Shown: piece after piece, positions 33,268 to 44,693 of the stretch
Position numbering within the stretch: position 1 is the first letter of the stretch
Layout of the letters: each line of letters opens with the position of its first letter
Assembly (NCBI GenBank): GCA_020912385.1
Contig: CP087220.1
Span: 310,001-374,000, forward strand
Source of the DNA: Neofusicoccum parvum
Taxonomy: Eukaryota; Ascomycota; Dothideomycetes; Botryosphaeriales; Botryosphaeriaceae
Direction: 5' to 3'
DNA length: 64,000 nt
Notes under the pieces: model-generated
Database searches by the model: none
What the model was told of the DNA's origin: nothing
Seen by the model: only the letters and a program-made list of their open reading frames with translations
Translations under genes and position numbers: made by a program

Positions 33268-33636
33268 ATGTTCTTCACCAAAATTCTCGCATACACATCC
33301 CTCGCGGCGTCCTTCTGCCTCGCCGCCCCCATTCAGGGCACCTCCGACGCATCCCTCCTCCCTCGCGACCAGCACGGCAGCATCGACGACCACGGTCTCG
33401 GCAGCCGCGGCCAGCACGGCTCCCTCGATGACGCCCCAGCCATCGTTACTCGCTCCGACATCAATGAGAACAGTCTCGTCGTCACGGCCAGGGGTGATGG
33501 TAACGGCAACCCACACCGAACGGACGTGTTGCTCTCTGCCACGGACACAGCAGACAATGACGGCAGCGTTCGTGCCCGGAGAGACTCGGGCGGGGAGTTG
33601 GATCCGCACATTGATTGCGGACTTTGCGAAGAGTGA
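33268..33636 (+). CDS. Small secreted peptide precursor
   Basis: Single exon, 122 aa. The start MFFTKILAYTSLAASFCLAA is a clear signal peptide. The mature part contains two similar units, RDQHGSIDDHG and RGQHGSLDDAP, and an RARRDSGG dibasic site before a C-terminal segment ending IDCGLCEE with the only two mature cysteines. The combination of signal peptide, short repeats preceded by Arg and a dibasic site resembles Kex2-processed fungal peptides; processing is inferred. The family is not recognised. A TATA-like stretch and pyrimidine-rich leader precede the ATG. Confidence 0.72.
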   Translation: MFFTKILAYTSLAASFCLAAPIQGTSDASLLPRDQHGSIDDHGLGSRGQHGSLDDAPAIVTRSDINENSLVVTARGDGNGNPHRTDVLLSATDTADNDGSVRARRDSGGELDPHIDCGLCEE

Positions 33637-33982
33637 GGCTTGAATTAGTTACTGCCACTCTTCTTTGTTTTGTATCAATGATATGGACATTCAGCTATGA
33701 GATTCAGTGCTTTGCTGGTTGAAAGACTTTGAAATGATTGGTTCAACCCTGCGGATCATCTTTTTTTCTACATTAAGCCAGTTGGCCTGTTCTGATTTCG
33801 CAGATAATGATATGACCCCGCAGAAACTTCCCATTTTCTGCTCCATACTCATTTGCAAAGCCTGCTTAAAGATTCCAAGTGAAGTGCTCCTTCCAAAAAA
33901 GCAGCCAGCCTCGTGAGTGATCTTCCATTGACCCCCACTCGGATTATTGCCGTTGGAGGCTTTTCAAGGAACAAAAGTGGGT
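33637..33982. other. Intergenic spacer
   Basis: About 350 bp between convergent genes; nothing recognised. Confidence 0.5.
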
Positions 33983-34923
33983 TCAGCATCCATCGAACGT
34001 ATCAGAAGTGAGGTTCACCAAAGCCTGTTTGATGTCACTTCCCGTCAAAGTTCCCTCTATCCGTTTTTGAGTCAGTGGCTTGACTACTTCATCCTCAATG
34101 TACTCATTGATCTCCTGCTTCAGATTCTTGTCGACACTTTCGTCGTTGTAAGTAATGGGATCATCGTCATTTTCCCTGATTTCTGCAGGAGAATGCTTTT
34201 CAAATCAGCATTGGAGGTAATCTATAAATCACGGAAAAGTTTTTTTACTTACAAAAGGGTCCTTCCAAACCCGGGCTGTAAGGTCCACGAACGGGAGTTC
34301 CCGCATGAGCAAGCCGATCCCGCTTGCCCACGTCCACGTTTCGCGCTCCGCTCGGCTCGCAGTCCGGCACCAGGCTGATGTACACCTCCCAGCGGTAGTT
34401 CTTTATGTCGCATATGATCTTGAAGCGCGCTAGATGGTGGGCATCTTCTGCGAGGAACATCAACCATTTCTTGAGTAGGTGCTTGTCGCCCTCGGTCACC
34501 TTAAACCCCCAACTGAGAACGAACCCTTCTTGGTCATAGATGATAGGGTATTCCCTCAGGTCGAATTCCCAACGGGCATTAGCCAGGTAGCGTGCAAGAG
34601 CCTCGGTGCGCATCTGTTTGCTCACGACGCAGGTGACAGGGACCTTCATGGGACTGAGGGTGGCGAAGCTTGTGGCATTCTGCTCAATCACGAAGTCGTA
34701 GATCTTGTCGCGGAGCTCTCGGGGTAAACCCATCAAAGTGAGTTTCTGGGTTGAGGCGGACGGAGTGAGACCTAACAATGTGAGGCATCAACGATCAGGT
34801 TAATCGTGGCGTGGTGAAGTGTGCGGCGTCTCGACGGGATGTCTTACCTCCGGCGTTGGTGACTTTTTCTTGTGCTGCTGCACCGGCGGGATCATTCACG
34901 AGGTGTTCAGGTTGTGTGTCCAT
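33983..34923 (-). pseudogene. 2EXR/F-box-like protein with a frame break
   Basis: Exon 1 (34923-34848) encodes MDTQPEHLVNDPAGAA... and joins to exon 2 at 34771 (LTLMGLPRELRDKIYDFVIE), the signature of 2EXR-type fungal proteins; VSKQMRTEALARYLANARWE is the second conserved block. After VYISLVPDCEPSG (about 34365) the frame degenerates and stops at 34245. The frame shifted by one continues sensibly (GLLMRELPFVDLTARVWKDP), reaches a GTAAGT donor at 34252 and joins in phase to an acidic exon (34195-33983) of 71 codons ending at TGA. One inserted base, or two lost, near 34330-34365 would explain this. The alternative is that the gene simply ends at 34245. Function is unknown; paralogues lie at 47758, 49215 and 50078. 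Confidence 0.6.
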
Positions 34924-35470
34924 GCTGGAGTGGTGGCCCGGGGGGTGTTGGTTGATGGGTTGATGCGGATGCTGTGTCGTGGCGAAGAGTCATATATAGG
35001 CGTGGTCTCAGGATTTCGATCACAAGGTATACATTTGGTGGTGATTAGCGCGCAGATTCCTGTTCCTGAAGTTGGAAGGTGCGGATTGGGACGCCGGCAT
35101 GAGCTTGGTCACGGGCAATTGAAGCATTCGTCCGGATGTGGAAGTAATTCAAAGTAATCATGAAATTTATCCGTATCTATGCTGCATCTACCTATGCAAG
35201 AAACTCGACTACTTGACAGTTGGCGCGTTGTGTCTGCGGCGGATCCTAGCCCTGTCCTGACATTTCTTTCGCAACCCGCAGTGCAGAAAGCGTTGTTAAG
35301 CAGCTTGAGATCATGCTCCATAAGGTCATTTTCGTCGGAAGACTCCTCGATCTTGAGTCTATGGGCAATCGAAATTCAATTACTATCTACGTGTCTAAAA
35401 TCACAGCCGCTGAAAGCGCACCACTTGCTCAAAACACAACATCGCAACAGTTTTTTCCCATCCGATTCCA
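34924..35470. other. Intergenic region with a MITE end
   Basis: Promoter of the 2EXR gene and 3' region of the laccase gene. It contains a single MITE terminus at 35111-35140; nothing else recognised. Confidence 0.5.
35111..35140. mobile_element. Solo MITE terminus
   Basis: ACGGGCAATTGAAGCATTCG followed by TCCGGATGTG matches the left end of copies 1 and 2 over about 28 bp. No inverted partner is found within 150 bp, so this is a truncated or decayed copy. Confidence 0.6.
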
Positions 35471-37617
35471 TTAAATCCCAGCATCAATCTGATCCACCAC
35501 ATGGTCGTCCGTCCAAGCATTCCAATCCTTACACGTCTGCTCCATGACCATAGGAATCTGCACATTCTGCAGCTCGTACGGCCTCTCCACAATCTGCATG
35601 TTGAGACCCATGCTCGCATGCCAAGCAATGTGGCAGTGGTAGGACCAAATGCCCGGATTGTCGGTCTCAAACTGGATGACCAAGTGACCGAAAATGCGTT
35701 GAATGTGGGTGTCACGGCGCGCGGGATTCTGCGGGTTGACTATGGTACCATTCCACGATCCGGGCCCTTCAGAGAGGACTTGCTGTAGCGGAAGTTAGCT
35801 TGACGGGGGATGATACAAGAAAAGGGAGAAATAGACTTACGAAAGAGTGACCGTGAAGATGCATGGGATGTGGAGACTCGTAGTTGGTGTTGAGAACGAT
35901 GCGAACAGTCTTGCTGCCTCCCATGTTGTAAACGTTCCACTTAGGGTTCGGATAGGAAAAGTTTTTCTGATTGGCCAGGGAGAGCACTGGGTCATTGTAG
36001 TTTGTCCACTGAGAGATATTGTTCATCGTGAAGACGTGATGGCCTGTGTAGTTGGTAAATAGTTCAACAAGAACGGTCAGGGTCATGTCGGGCTCGGGGT
36101 CCATCTCTTTCGGGAAGAGCGGAACGGTCTTCTCTAGATCATCCTACACAAGAATCAGCAAGTTTTCATCTCTGGTAATGAACGTTTAGTCTTACATTCT
36201 TGCACAGGAAACCCTTCTCATCGGCAGCAGCGGCGGCGTCGCTGATCACAGTTGTGGGCAAATTGATGTCGTCGTTACCTTCGTACGATAGGATTGCAAA
36301 AGCCTCCCTAACCTTAGCAAAGGCTGTACAGTTCTTTGAAATCGTCGACCGGATCCAGTATGTACTCTGAGGATCTGCGTCCGCGGTAACCAAGACATCG
36401 GTGCGCTGCGCTGCTCCCAATGTAACAAAATCTGCTTCGTATGGAACCAGCGGCTCAAAATCTTGTGCAATAATCTTCATCTTGTGTCCATCGATACTGA
36501 AATGCTGGAGCCCAGAAGCTCCAACATTCATTAGTCGTAGACGGTGGATCTTTCCAGGTTGAAAGCGGAATTGAGGAAGACCAGCATTCGGAACGCAATC
36601 GACACCGGGTGCAGCGTTTGAGCAGTTGAAGTTGTTCTTGCCGTTTATGAGATTGTTATCCGATCCTGGGACATAGACGCTGAAGTCGGAACTGTTGCTT
36701 GTAACGTTTTTTAGGACGTCGGTATAGTCGGAATGGAAATAGTCACCCAACATGACTGGACCAACATCGATATCGTATTCTTCGTACTTTGGGCCGTAGA
36801 CGGTCAGAGGCCCAAAAACTCCCATAGTGTATTGTGCGGAAAAATGGCTGTGCCACCAAGAGGTTCCGTAGACATCTGCACGAAAGCGGTAGGTAAAAGA
36901 GGAGCCTGGAGCGATTGGGCACTGTGTGACACCAGGGACGCCATCATACCACTGCGTGCCTTTCTGGAGGATGCCATGCCAGTGAAGTGAGGTTCCTTCT
37001 TCTGGTCCAGTGATGTTGTTGTGCACACGGACTTCGATCCAATCACCCCAATTGGCTTCGATTGCAGGACCCGGAAATTGTCCGTTGACGTATATTCCGC
37101 TCTTGTCTGTAGAAAAATTAGGCAAAGCCATATCCCTAAGTACAAATTACTCACTGAAGCCATCAGAAAGAAGATGGCCACGGGCAACGGTAAAATCGTA
37201 GTATCTCGTCACTCCCGTGTTTGGGGGATCGCAGAAGGGGTCGTTTTGACCATTTCTATTTCCCCAAGTAAAGCCATCAGGAAGAGGCTGTGTAGTCTGT
37301 AAGCTCATTATGTTGCATTTTATAATGATTGAAGGTGTACCTACGTTGGATGTGAGGAAATCAGGAAGATAAGGAGCATCCAAAGTGCCCAAGTTGGAAC
37401 CTCTAAGCGGCATTAGTCTCCATTCTTAAGCAGCATATATTGGAAGTTAGACATACCCGTTGGTAATATCTTGTGGCAAAGGTTGCGGAAGACTATGATG
37501 ATTATCAGTCTGCGGTCCTCGAGAAATATGCGAAGCATCTTGGAGGGGAACGTACCTTGCTATCACTCTAGCAGATAGCACTGAAGAAAGAATGCTCAGG
37601 ATGAATTTACACGACAT
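35471..37617 (-). CDS. Laccase-like multicopper oxidase
   Basis: Oxidises phenols with reduction of O2 to water, outside the cell. Seven exons on the minus strand (37617-37556, 37492-37457, 37402-37345, 37296-37155, 37106-36196, 36143-35841, 35782-35471) with consistent phases give 607 aa. A signal peptide starts MSCKFILSILSSVLSARVIA. Copper motifs are all present: HWHGILQKGTQWYDGVP (about residue 138), WWHSHFSAQYTMG (186), HPMHLHGHSF (end of exon 6) and HCHIAWHASMGL (about 551). Leu is the likely axial residue of the type 1 copper. The protein ends DQIDAGI, close to the DSG(I/L/V) tail of ascomycete laccases. Many N-glycosylation sites are visible. It neighbours an isocyanide synthase gene on the same strand. 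Confidence 0.92.
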
Positions 37618-39176
37618 TCTCTAAAGGTTCTGGTGGTTTGAACTGATGATGAGAATGTGTTGGAGGATTGATACTTGACAACAGCAGTGGATGGTGGTCA
37701 TTGATATAGTCTACCCCCGTAGGCTACGTGGAATCTAAACATGATCGAAGTTACTCTGGTAACATTAACGCTATACTGTGATGGAAACCATTTTTTTTGG
37801 CCCGCAACAACCTGATACTACCTCTCCGCTTACGTCCGAGCGGAGAGTCCCCTCTACCGTCTCTAGGGTGACCAACCCGGCTTACAGCCACGCGGGTAAG
37901 GCTACACCAAAACTCGTCTGGAGTGGCGTTCAGCCCAAGCGCCTAGACAAACTTGTGGCTGCATTGCAGTTTTCTGGTACTTGGTGTTCGGTGGAAGGAT
38001 CCGGTAGTGTGGTGACGGAAAAGCTATAGCTCGGGCATCGAAACTTGAGCGCCAAGGCCGCATGTCGTTGCAAGGGAGGAACCGTATGACACCAAAGTAG
38101 CGTGAAATCTGACGTAGCACCACAAGATCGTAAGGCTGGCTAGAATAACGTATCTGGCTACTCTCTTCAGCCTTACGGTCCAGGCACCGGGCAAACGGAA
38201 GGTTAATTTAGCTCCTTGCGGCTCAACGGCCCCTTCATTCCATGACCACATCGGTGGGAACTCCTGAACAACTTCGGGGATCCCGTGACAATAGGTGCGA
38301 ACAGATCTGGTCCCATATTGACAGGTTTCTACTAGTTGCAAAGCGACAATCCGACTAGATAATTGAGACTGGTCCTATCAATCGTCCAATTAAGGGCGTG
38401 AACAAATCCAGGCTGGCAATTGGCAAGCCAAGCCAACCCAAATGACTCATTAATTCAATAGTTTGGTCACTCTCCATTGTGATGGAAGTGGATTCTAGAG
38501 CTTGGGCGCCTTGATACTTTCTCTACAACCATGTGGCTTGTGGGCACGTGCGAGGAAAATATTGGCGACATTGCCGTTCTTCCCGTTCTACAATCTGGTT
38601 CCATTATCCGGCTTCCGGATTCTCTTCCCTCTCCCTACTTTCTGAAGTACGGGTGTTCGTGCCGGCTAGGGAGATGTCGGCCCGAATCACCCATGTTGTT
38701 TGTTTCTGACTGTCTCGTGAACAAATCTCCTACACCACTCTGCGCGAATCTCCTATCATTTGATCACTTAAAATTATTGCGCAGTATATAGCCGTCTCAT
38801 ATAGCGAATGAAATTTAATTTAGTGCTCTGTCTTTGTGCTTGTGATTCGGTGATGAGTTAAAAGACTTTCCAAGTTTGGCATCTTCCAATTTTGGCAGAA
38901 ACAATTCAGGTAAGCCGAAAGGTTAAGCCCTTGAGCTTGCTTTTCAAAGGAGTAGGCAAAACTGAATTTCGATTGTGAGGGTCAAATGATTTCTTCCCTG
39001 TAAATAAGGCAGATACTGGATCAGGGGACTCCCCACTCGGTAGTGAAATGTCAGAAAATTGTATTAAGAAAAGTCTATGTAGTTCATTAAAAGTAATGTG
39101 TCTAAAAAACCACCTTTTACGCCCCGGAAACACCCAAAGAAAATGAAACAAAAAAAGACGTTCCCATAAAAAAACA
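37618..39176. other. Gene-free region of 1.56 kb
   Basis: Laccase promoter on the left. An inverted motif (CTCCGCTTACGTCCGAGCGG) lies near 37828 in a stretch that looks repetitive but that I cannot assign. The right third is AT-rich 3' flank of the isocyanide synthase gene. No gene recognised. Confidence 0.5.
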
Positions 39177-40702
39177 TCAATGAAGTGGTGTAGCTGCGTT
39201 CACCACTGCTGCGTTCGAGAATCCCATCACAACGACAGACCCTTTCGAGTGCGCCACCTTAAGCTTCATCAGCCGCTCGACCTGCTCGTCGCTCAGGCAC
39301 TTCTCTACCAAAGCGTCCTTGCGCGGACGAACAATCAGACGGTTCGGATACACCGGTTCAAAGAACACTTCTTCGTCCTCACACTCCCATAGCTCAGACT
39401 TCTCGCGGAAGTAGTATGCCTGACCATCCTCGCGGTAGACCAGAGAATGCGTATCGCGGACATCCTTGGCGTGTACAGTGCTGTACGAGCCGTCCAGAGC
39501 AACAGCGACGCTGCTGTGCCAGGGCGTGCGAGCAAATTCTCCAGAGCCTTGAATGATGAGCGGGACGGACAGCTTGACCGCGCCGGAGGAGGGGTGGATG
39601 GAGAGGCGGACGTAGTCGGGGCACTTGTCCTGGAGCATCTTCGTGAACGACTCGGCCCGGATCATCATCTGAATGGCGACTTTCTTGACGCACTTGCGGT
39701 ACGCGTTGCCGCTCTTAGCCGCCTTTGCGACGGCGGAGTGGCGGAGGTCGGATTCGAGGAAGCGGACGAAGCCGCAGTACGTTGAGAGTGTGTCGGGGTC
39801 GTCGCGCATCATCTCGCGCACTTTTTCTTCAGTGCGGCCGTAGGTATTGATGAGGTTGGTGCGGCACTGGGCGACGAGGGAGAAGTAGAGGCTCTTGTCG
39901 AGTATCTGGCCGCTGGTGACGAGGCCGGCGATGTCCATGATCCGCAGCATTTTGATGTGCTTGTCGTAGCCTTTGGAGCGCACAATCTCCATCAGTCCCT
40001 CGCCGTAGGCCCAAGTCTCCTCGTCGGAAATCCCAACAGCATCGTCGAACAGGGCGCCATCAGTGGCAATGTGGATCTCGCCTCCGAGAGGGTAGACAGA
40101 TTTGATATCTTCGCAGAGCTGATTCAGGCGCGCCAATGCGAGCTCCTCGCCCAAGTCGGGCAGCACACCAGTGACCTTGTCAACCTTGTTGATCTACAGA
40201 AGACATTAGTTCAGTGTTTGAAGTGATAGAGAATTCATTAACTTACGCTCTTCCAAGGGAAAGCAGGTAGAATCATGCGAATAGCCTGTCCTTTCTCCAA
40301 CTGTTGCATGACTTTTTTCATGAACATAGGCTTGCCAATCCATCCACTCGCCTGAGTCTCGCCGTCTTTGGGAACCAAGTGTTGTCCATAACTCTGAATG
40401 ACATCAAGGATATCACTGGCGAGCTTCTCGAGGGTCTCAGCTCCAAAGGTGTCGATCGAAGTAATGGAACTTGTCAGGCTTATGTCCCCCTCTGAAGAAC
40501 TCTCATCGGTGCTGAGTTTCTCGTAGGCCTCGGTCACAGTTGCCAGGACCTTTGAGGCATAGCCATCCCACTGATCGAGTAGCTTTTGGACATCGACAGG
40601 AAGGGAGAAAGACTTGGCACTTCCGAGGACTGACGTAAGCAACCTTTGTGCTTGCACCAGGCCCTGGAGCTGCTGCTCGACTGAAACAATGCGGGCTTCC
40701 AT
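39177..40702 (-). CDS. DIT1/PvcA-family isocyanide synthase
   Basis: Two exons on the minus strand (40702-40247, 40193-39177; intron phase 0) give 490 aa. From about residue 145 the protein follows the DIT1/PvcA pattern: ILPAFPWKSINKVDKVTGVL, PDLGEELALARLNQLCEDI, GGEIHIATDGALFDDAVGI, WAYGEGLM and later IYRK-like basic and VRLSIHPSSG segments. Members convert the amino group of an amino acid to an isocyanide (bacterial PvcA, fungal XanA-type) or make the N-formyl dityrosine precursor of the yeast spore wall (Dit1). The 140-aa N-terminal part is helical and unassigned. Neighbours are a laccase (35471) and an MFS transporter (41982), which fits a small specialised-metabolite locus. Which product is made cannot be read from the sequence. 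Confidence 0.83.
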
Positions 40703-41981
40703 TCTGGCTTGTTGTTGAAGGGTTGAGATAGGAAGGAAAAGATAATGGATGTAAGCGGGAGTAGGAATTTAAGATAGAGTAGTTTTCAGAAGACTCGGTG
40801 AGCGCCGAGTAAACTGTGAAGGCTGCTGGTAATCGTATAGAGTTGAAGACACTGGTGAGGAGTGAATGCTCGAATAATGGCTCCTGAGGGGAGGATGTTT
40901 GCGTTATGTATACGTCTCTACTATGACCTTCAAGATACTAAATTTCCAAAGTCTCCTTCACTACTCAGAGAGCACTCAGCTTCAGAAGCAACTCTACCTC
41001 GGTACGTTACGAAAAGTGATGCACAATTTGCAGTTGGAATACGAACAGTAACATTTTCCGGGTGTCACCCCACACTACGGTTAGCCTTGCCTTGCCTTGC
41101 TCGTCGGGTACGAGAATAGTCTGGTCCACGGAAGAGAAACGGCGACTACGGAGTTGGCAGGTCACTGAAATGGCAGGCTTGGCAATAGAAAGAGTTAGTG
41201 TGCGGAAGCATCCGCCGTTACACGTCTGGGGAGAACTAACAACCGCGAATATGTGACACTGTGGCTCAAAAATGAGGCCATTGTGCCTGTTCGTGGGAGC
41301 GGAAGCGCCGTAGAGCATTCGAACCCTGGAAGAGCTCCGACTGGTGATGTATTTTTAGCGGCACGTGGCGCACCCGGAGGTGCGCATCCGGAAAGGTGTT
41401 GGCTTCGGGAGCTAAGCATCACTTGGGGCAGCTTGACGGTTGCGTCGCCGTCTCGGCTTCGAACCATGGTGCCTGCCTCGAAGCCATTTCTCTCCTTGCC
41501 TCTATACAGTTATATGCCATAAAATAGACACCTCAGCTGCGCAAGCTAATCTACACTATGGAAGAGACCGTCTCTTTGTGCTGGGCTGAAGGAAATCTCC
41601 GTGCACATCTGACTGCCCTTCGATGCGCTAGTGCTGTAGCGTACCTGCCCCTGCCCATACGGCTGAACTTTCTGGCCTGATTCTTCTTCAGCAGCCATTC
41701 TATCACACTTGCGGCTGAGGCACTCAACACGTAACGGAGAATTGTAGAGGAAAGGAACATGGAGGTTGCATCCCGCCGTTAGCGCCCACTCTTGCCCAGA
41801 CTCAAGGCAACATAGTCTGACGTGCGACGCAGCAATGCCAGACACATGCTCGAACTTAGAAGATTCCGACGCAGTTTCTGGAATGTAAATATTTCCTCAT
41901 GCCCCCAGCTACGAAACAATCTCACTTCAACCTTTCACTGCTCTACTGCAAGACTTCTTAGTATCATTTTCGATTGCAAAC
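40703..41981. other. Divergent promoter region, isocyanide synthase / MFS
   Basis: 1.28 kb between divergently transcribed genes, so it holds both promoters. Short frames at 41195-41845 show no domains. No other feature recognised. Confidence 0.5.
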
Positions 41982-43394
41982 ATGTCTTCCGTCAACTCAT
42001 CCTATCTTTCGCCCGGCAACACAATTAAGCCCATTGACCAACAGAGAAAAGAGGAAGAATCGATCGAGCATTTGGACGTCAAAATCAACGACGGATATGT
42101 CGCTTGGTCCCAAGTGCTGGTGAGCTTCCTCATCGTTGTCAACGGATTTGGTTACTTCTCGGCATTTGGTCTATTTCAATCTCACTGGATGACTCGTTTT
42201 CAAAAGTCAGCTGCGGATATCTCCTGGGTTGGCTCGTTATCCCTTTTCCTGCTATTCTTCCTCGGCACTCTTTCCGGCTCAGTAATGGACCGCGGCCATT
42301 TCCGTTCGATCCTGGTTGTTGGCTGCATCTTTCAGCTATTGGGAGTCTTCGCATCCTCTGTAGTCTCTCAGTATTGGCAACTCTTGCTGTCGCAAGGCAT
42401 TGTGCAAGGCATTGGAAATGGCCTGCTCTTCACACCATGTGTTGCGCTCGTTTCAACTTATTTCGAGAAAAAGAGGGCATTTGCTCTGAGCCTCGCAGCA
42501 TGTGGTGCTCCAGTTGGTGGTATTGTGTTTCCAGTTGTACGTGTACCCATTACCAAGTCTCATGATACCATGACAGCTGATAAAGACAGATCACACAGCA
42601 GCTTTCGCCCCGCATCGGATATCCATGGACGATACGAATAATGGGCTTTATCATTCTGTTTAACGTGGTCCTTATCCTGGCCCTTGCGAGACCCCGGAAG
42701 ATGAAACACTCCAGAGGCCCTCTGGTCGACCTTGACGCTTTCAAAGCGCCTATCTACCTATTTTTCAGCATCGGCATCTTCTTTGTTCTGTGGGGCGTCT
42801 ACATTGCATATTTCTATGTAAGTATCGTCTTCTGTCCGGGGCTGGCATAACAAATGAATTGACTGAAACAAGACCACGACTTTCGGGAAAGAAGTTATCG
42901 GTATTTCGGACGCCAGCTCACTCACTCTCCTTATGGTTCTCAACGCCGTCGGCATCCCGGGACGTATCGTTCCTGCGTACATGGCCGATAGATACTTCGG
43001 CACATTTAACACGCTTCTTCCATTCGTTGGGGGTGCATCAGTCATGCTTTTTGCTTGGATCAGAGTCTACAGCACGGGATCATTTTACGCATTTGTTACC
43101 ATCTACGGCATCTGTGCCAATGCGGTCCAAACTTTGTTTCCCTCCACGCTGTCACAGCTGAATACGGATATGAGCAAGATGGCATCACACGTGGGTATGG
43201 TCTTCACCGTCGGCAGTATTGCGTGCTTGACTGGTCCGCCGATTGCTGGTTGTCTGATTGACCTGGGCAAAGGTAGTTATCTGTATGCACAGCTGTTCGG
43301 TGGTTCTTCTGTCATGCTCGGGCTTGGGTTTCTTGGTGTATCTTGGTATTTCCGTTTCTCGAAGGCATATGTATCTCAGTGGATAAGTGAATAA
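41982..43394 (+). CDS. MFS transporter, monocarboxylate-porter type
   Basis: Three exons (41982-42536, 42590-42817, 42873-43394) in phase give 434 aa, the normal size. A 40-aa hydrophilic cytosolic N-terminus precedes about 12 membrane segments, the first containing NDGYVAWSQVLVSFLIVVNG, the family's conserved entry motif. Others are GTLSGSVMDRGHFRSILVVG (loop 2-3 signature), GIVQGIGNGLLFTPCVALV and GIPGRIVPAYMADRYFG. It belongs to the fungal MCT-like (Mch) group. Such carriers often lie in secondary-metabolite clusters and may export or import organic acids or products; the substrate here is unknown. It is divergent from the isocyanide synthase gene. Confidence 0.88.
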
Positions 43395-43608
43395 TGGCCA
43401 CAATTCGCCAAATAGAAATGGCGAACACTCAGAGATGTTGCTCGTTACATGTTCTTTCAGGGGCCTAAAACTCGTTGCCTAATCAGCACAGACCACCCGC
43501 ATCCTGCAGCTCAAAACACAGATTCTTCCCGCTTCATCTTCAACCTCACCTTCACTGACGCCGGACTCTCCTCATTCATTTCACGCAACATATCTCGCCA
43601 CCTTCGCC

Positions 43609-44430
43609 ATGACATCGACAAGCGAAATACGAATCCAGGTCCTGTCCGACCTCCACCTGGAGAAACCGCCTGCGTACGACATTTTCGAGATTGCGCCAGC
43701 CGCTCCACACCTGGCTTTGTTGGGTGACATCGGCGAAGCCAGAGATGATGGTCTTTACAGATTCCTCCATCAGCAGCTTCAGAGGTTTCAGACCGTATTC
43801 TTTCTCTTGGGAAACCATGAGCCGTTCCACAATTGTTGGTTCTCGGCAATCTCTCGGCTCCGACACTTTGAGATGACGGTAGAAGAGGAGCGTCGACAGG
43901 ACAAGAGCCTAGGGAAATTCATTCTTCTCGACAAGACTCGGGTCGATCTCTCCTGGAATCTTACCATTCTTGGATGTACTTTGTACACCCACGTGAGGTC
44001 GGAACACCACGACCACATCAGCTTCGGGCTTAACGATTTTTACTATATCGAAGATTGGACCGTTGAACAACATACTGCAGCGCACGTCTCAGATGTTGCA
44101 TGGTTGAATGAGCAGGTCTCAACTCTAGCTACAGAAGAACCGCACCGTAAAATCATCATTTTCACTCATCATTCGCCCACCTCAGACCCCCGTACCATGA
44201 AGCCAGAGAACGCGAATAGCAAGCTCTCATCTGGGTTCCTCACTGACCTCTCTGCTGAACCATGCTGGACATTCCCGAATGTTAGAGTTTGGGCATACGG
44301 CCATACTCACTTCAACTGCGACTTTGCCGACGAAAATACGAACCTGCGTGTCTTCTCGAATCAGCGAGGGTATTACTTTTCGCAGGCGCAAGGCTTCGAC
44401 ATCCAAAAGACGCTCTCGTTCGTTGGCTAG
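43609..44430 (+). CDS. Calcineurin-like metallophosphoesterase
   Basis: Single exon of 273 aa. Metal-binding motifs are in order: VLSDLHLEKPP (D-x-H), LALLGDIGEARDD (GD), FFLLGNHEPFHN (GNHE), IIIFTHHSPTSDP and WAYGHTHFNCDF (GHxH). This set defines a dinuclear metal phosphoesterase fold. There is no signal peptide, so it is cytosolic. It is the Ser/Thr phosphatase-like, substrate-unassigned type common in fungi. The spacing of 214 bp to the upstream MFS gene is short. It may have nothing to do with the neighbouring metabolite genes. Confidence 0.9.
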   Translation: MTSTSEIRIQVLSDLHLEKPPAYDIFEIAPAAPHLALLGDIGEARDDGLYRFLHQQLQRFQTVFFLLGNHEPFHNCWFSAISRLRHFEMTVEEERRQDKSLGKFILLDKTRVDLSWNLTILGCTLYTHVRSEHHDHISFGLNDFYYIEDWTVEQHTAAHVSDVAWLNEQVSTLATEEPHRKIIIFTHHSPTSDPRTMKPENANSKLSSGFLTDLSAEPCWTFPNVRVWAYGHTHFNCDFADENTNLRVFSNQRGYYFSQAQGFDIQKTLSFVG

Positions 44431-44693
44431 ACCAATTGCGGCTGTGCTTGACCACGTTGAACTCGTATCGAGCTGCAAGCACTCATTGGCTAATCTGTTT
44501 GCATTGCATGCAGTCAGCATGCATGCGACCCCAGCCCCTGCTCAGAGGGCGAAGCGCAATTCAGCCTCGCCCGCATCATTTTCCCTCTCATTCTTTCTGA
44601 CGCCCCACGCCCTACAGCATACTTTGCCATCCGGCCATCTCTCTATCAACAGCATTCAAGCGACTCGATGATCGACAACGTCTACCCGCGAAT

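Noticed and set aside
37800..37960. Possible transposon fragment with inverted words around CTTACGTCCGAG
   Set aside because: Only one short palindrome and no second copy in the window; could not be tied to any element.
41290..41345. tRNA-like B-box word (ATTCGAACCCTGG)
   Set aside because: No matching A box at the right distance and no cloverleaf can be drawn.
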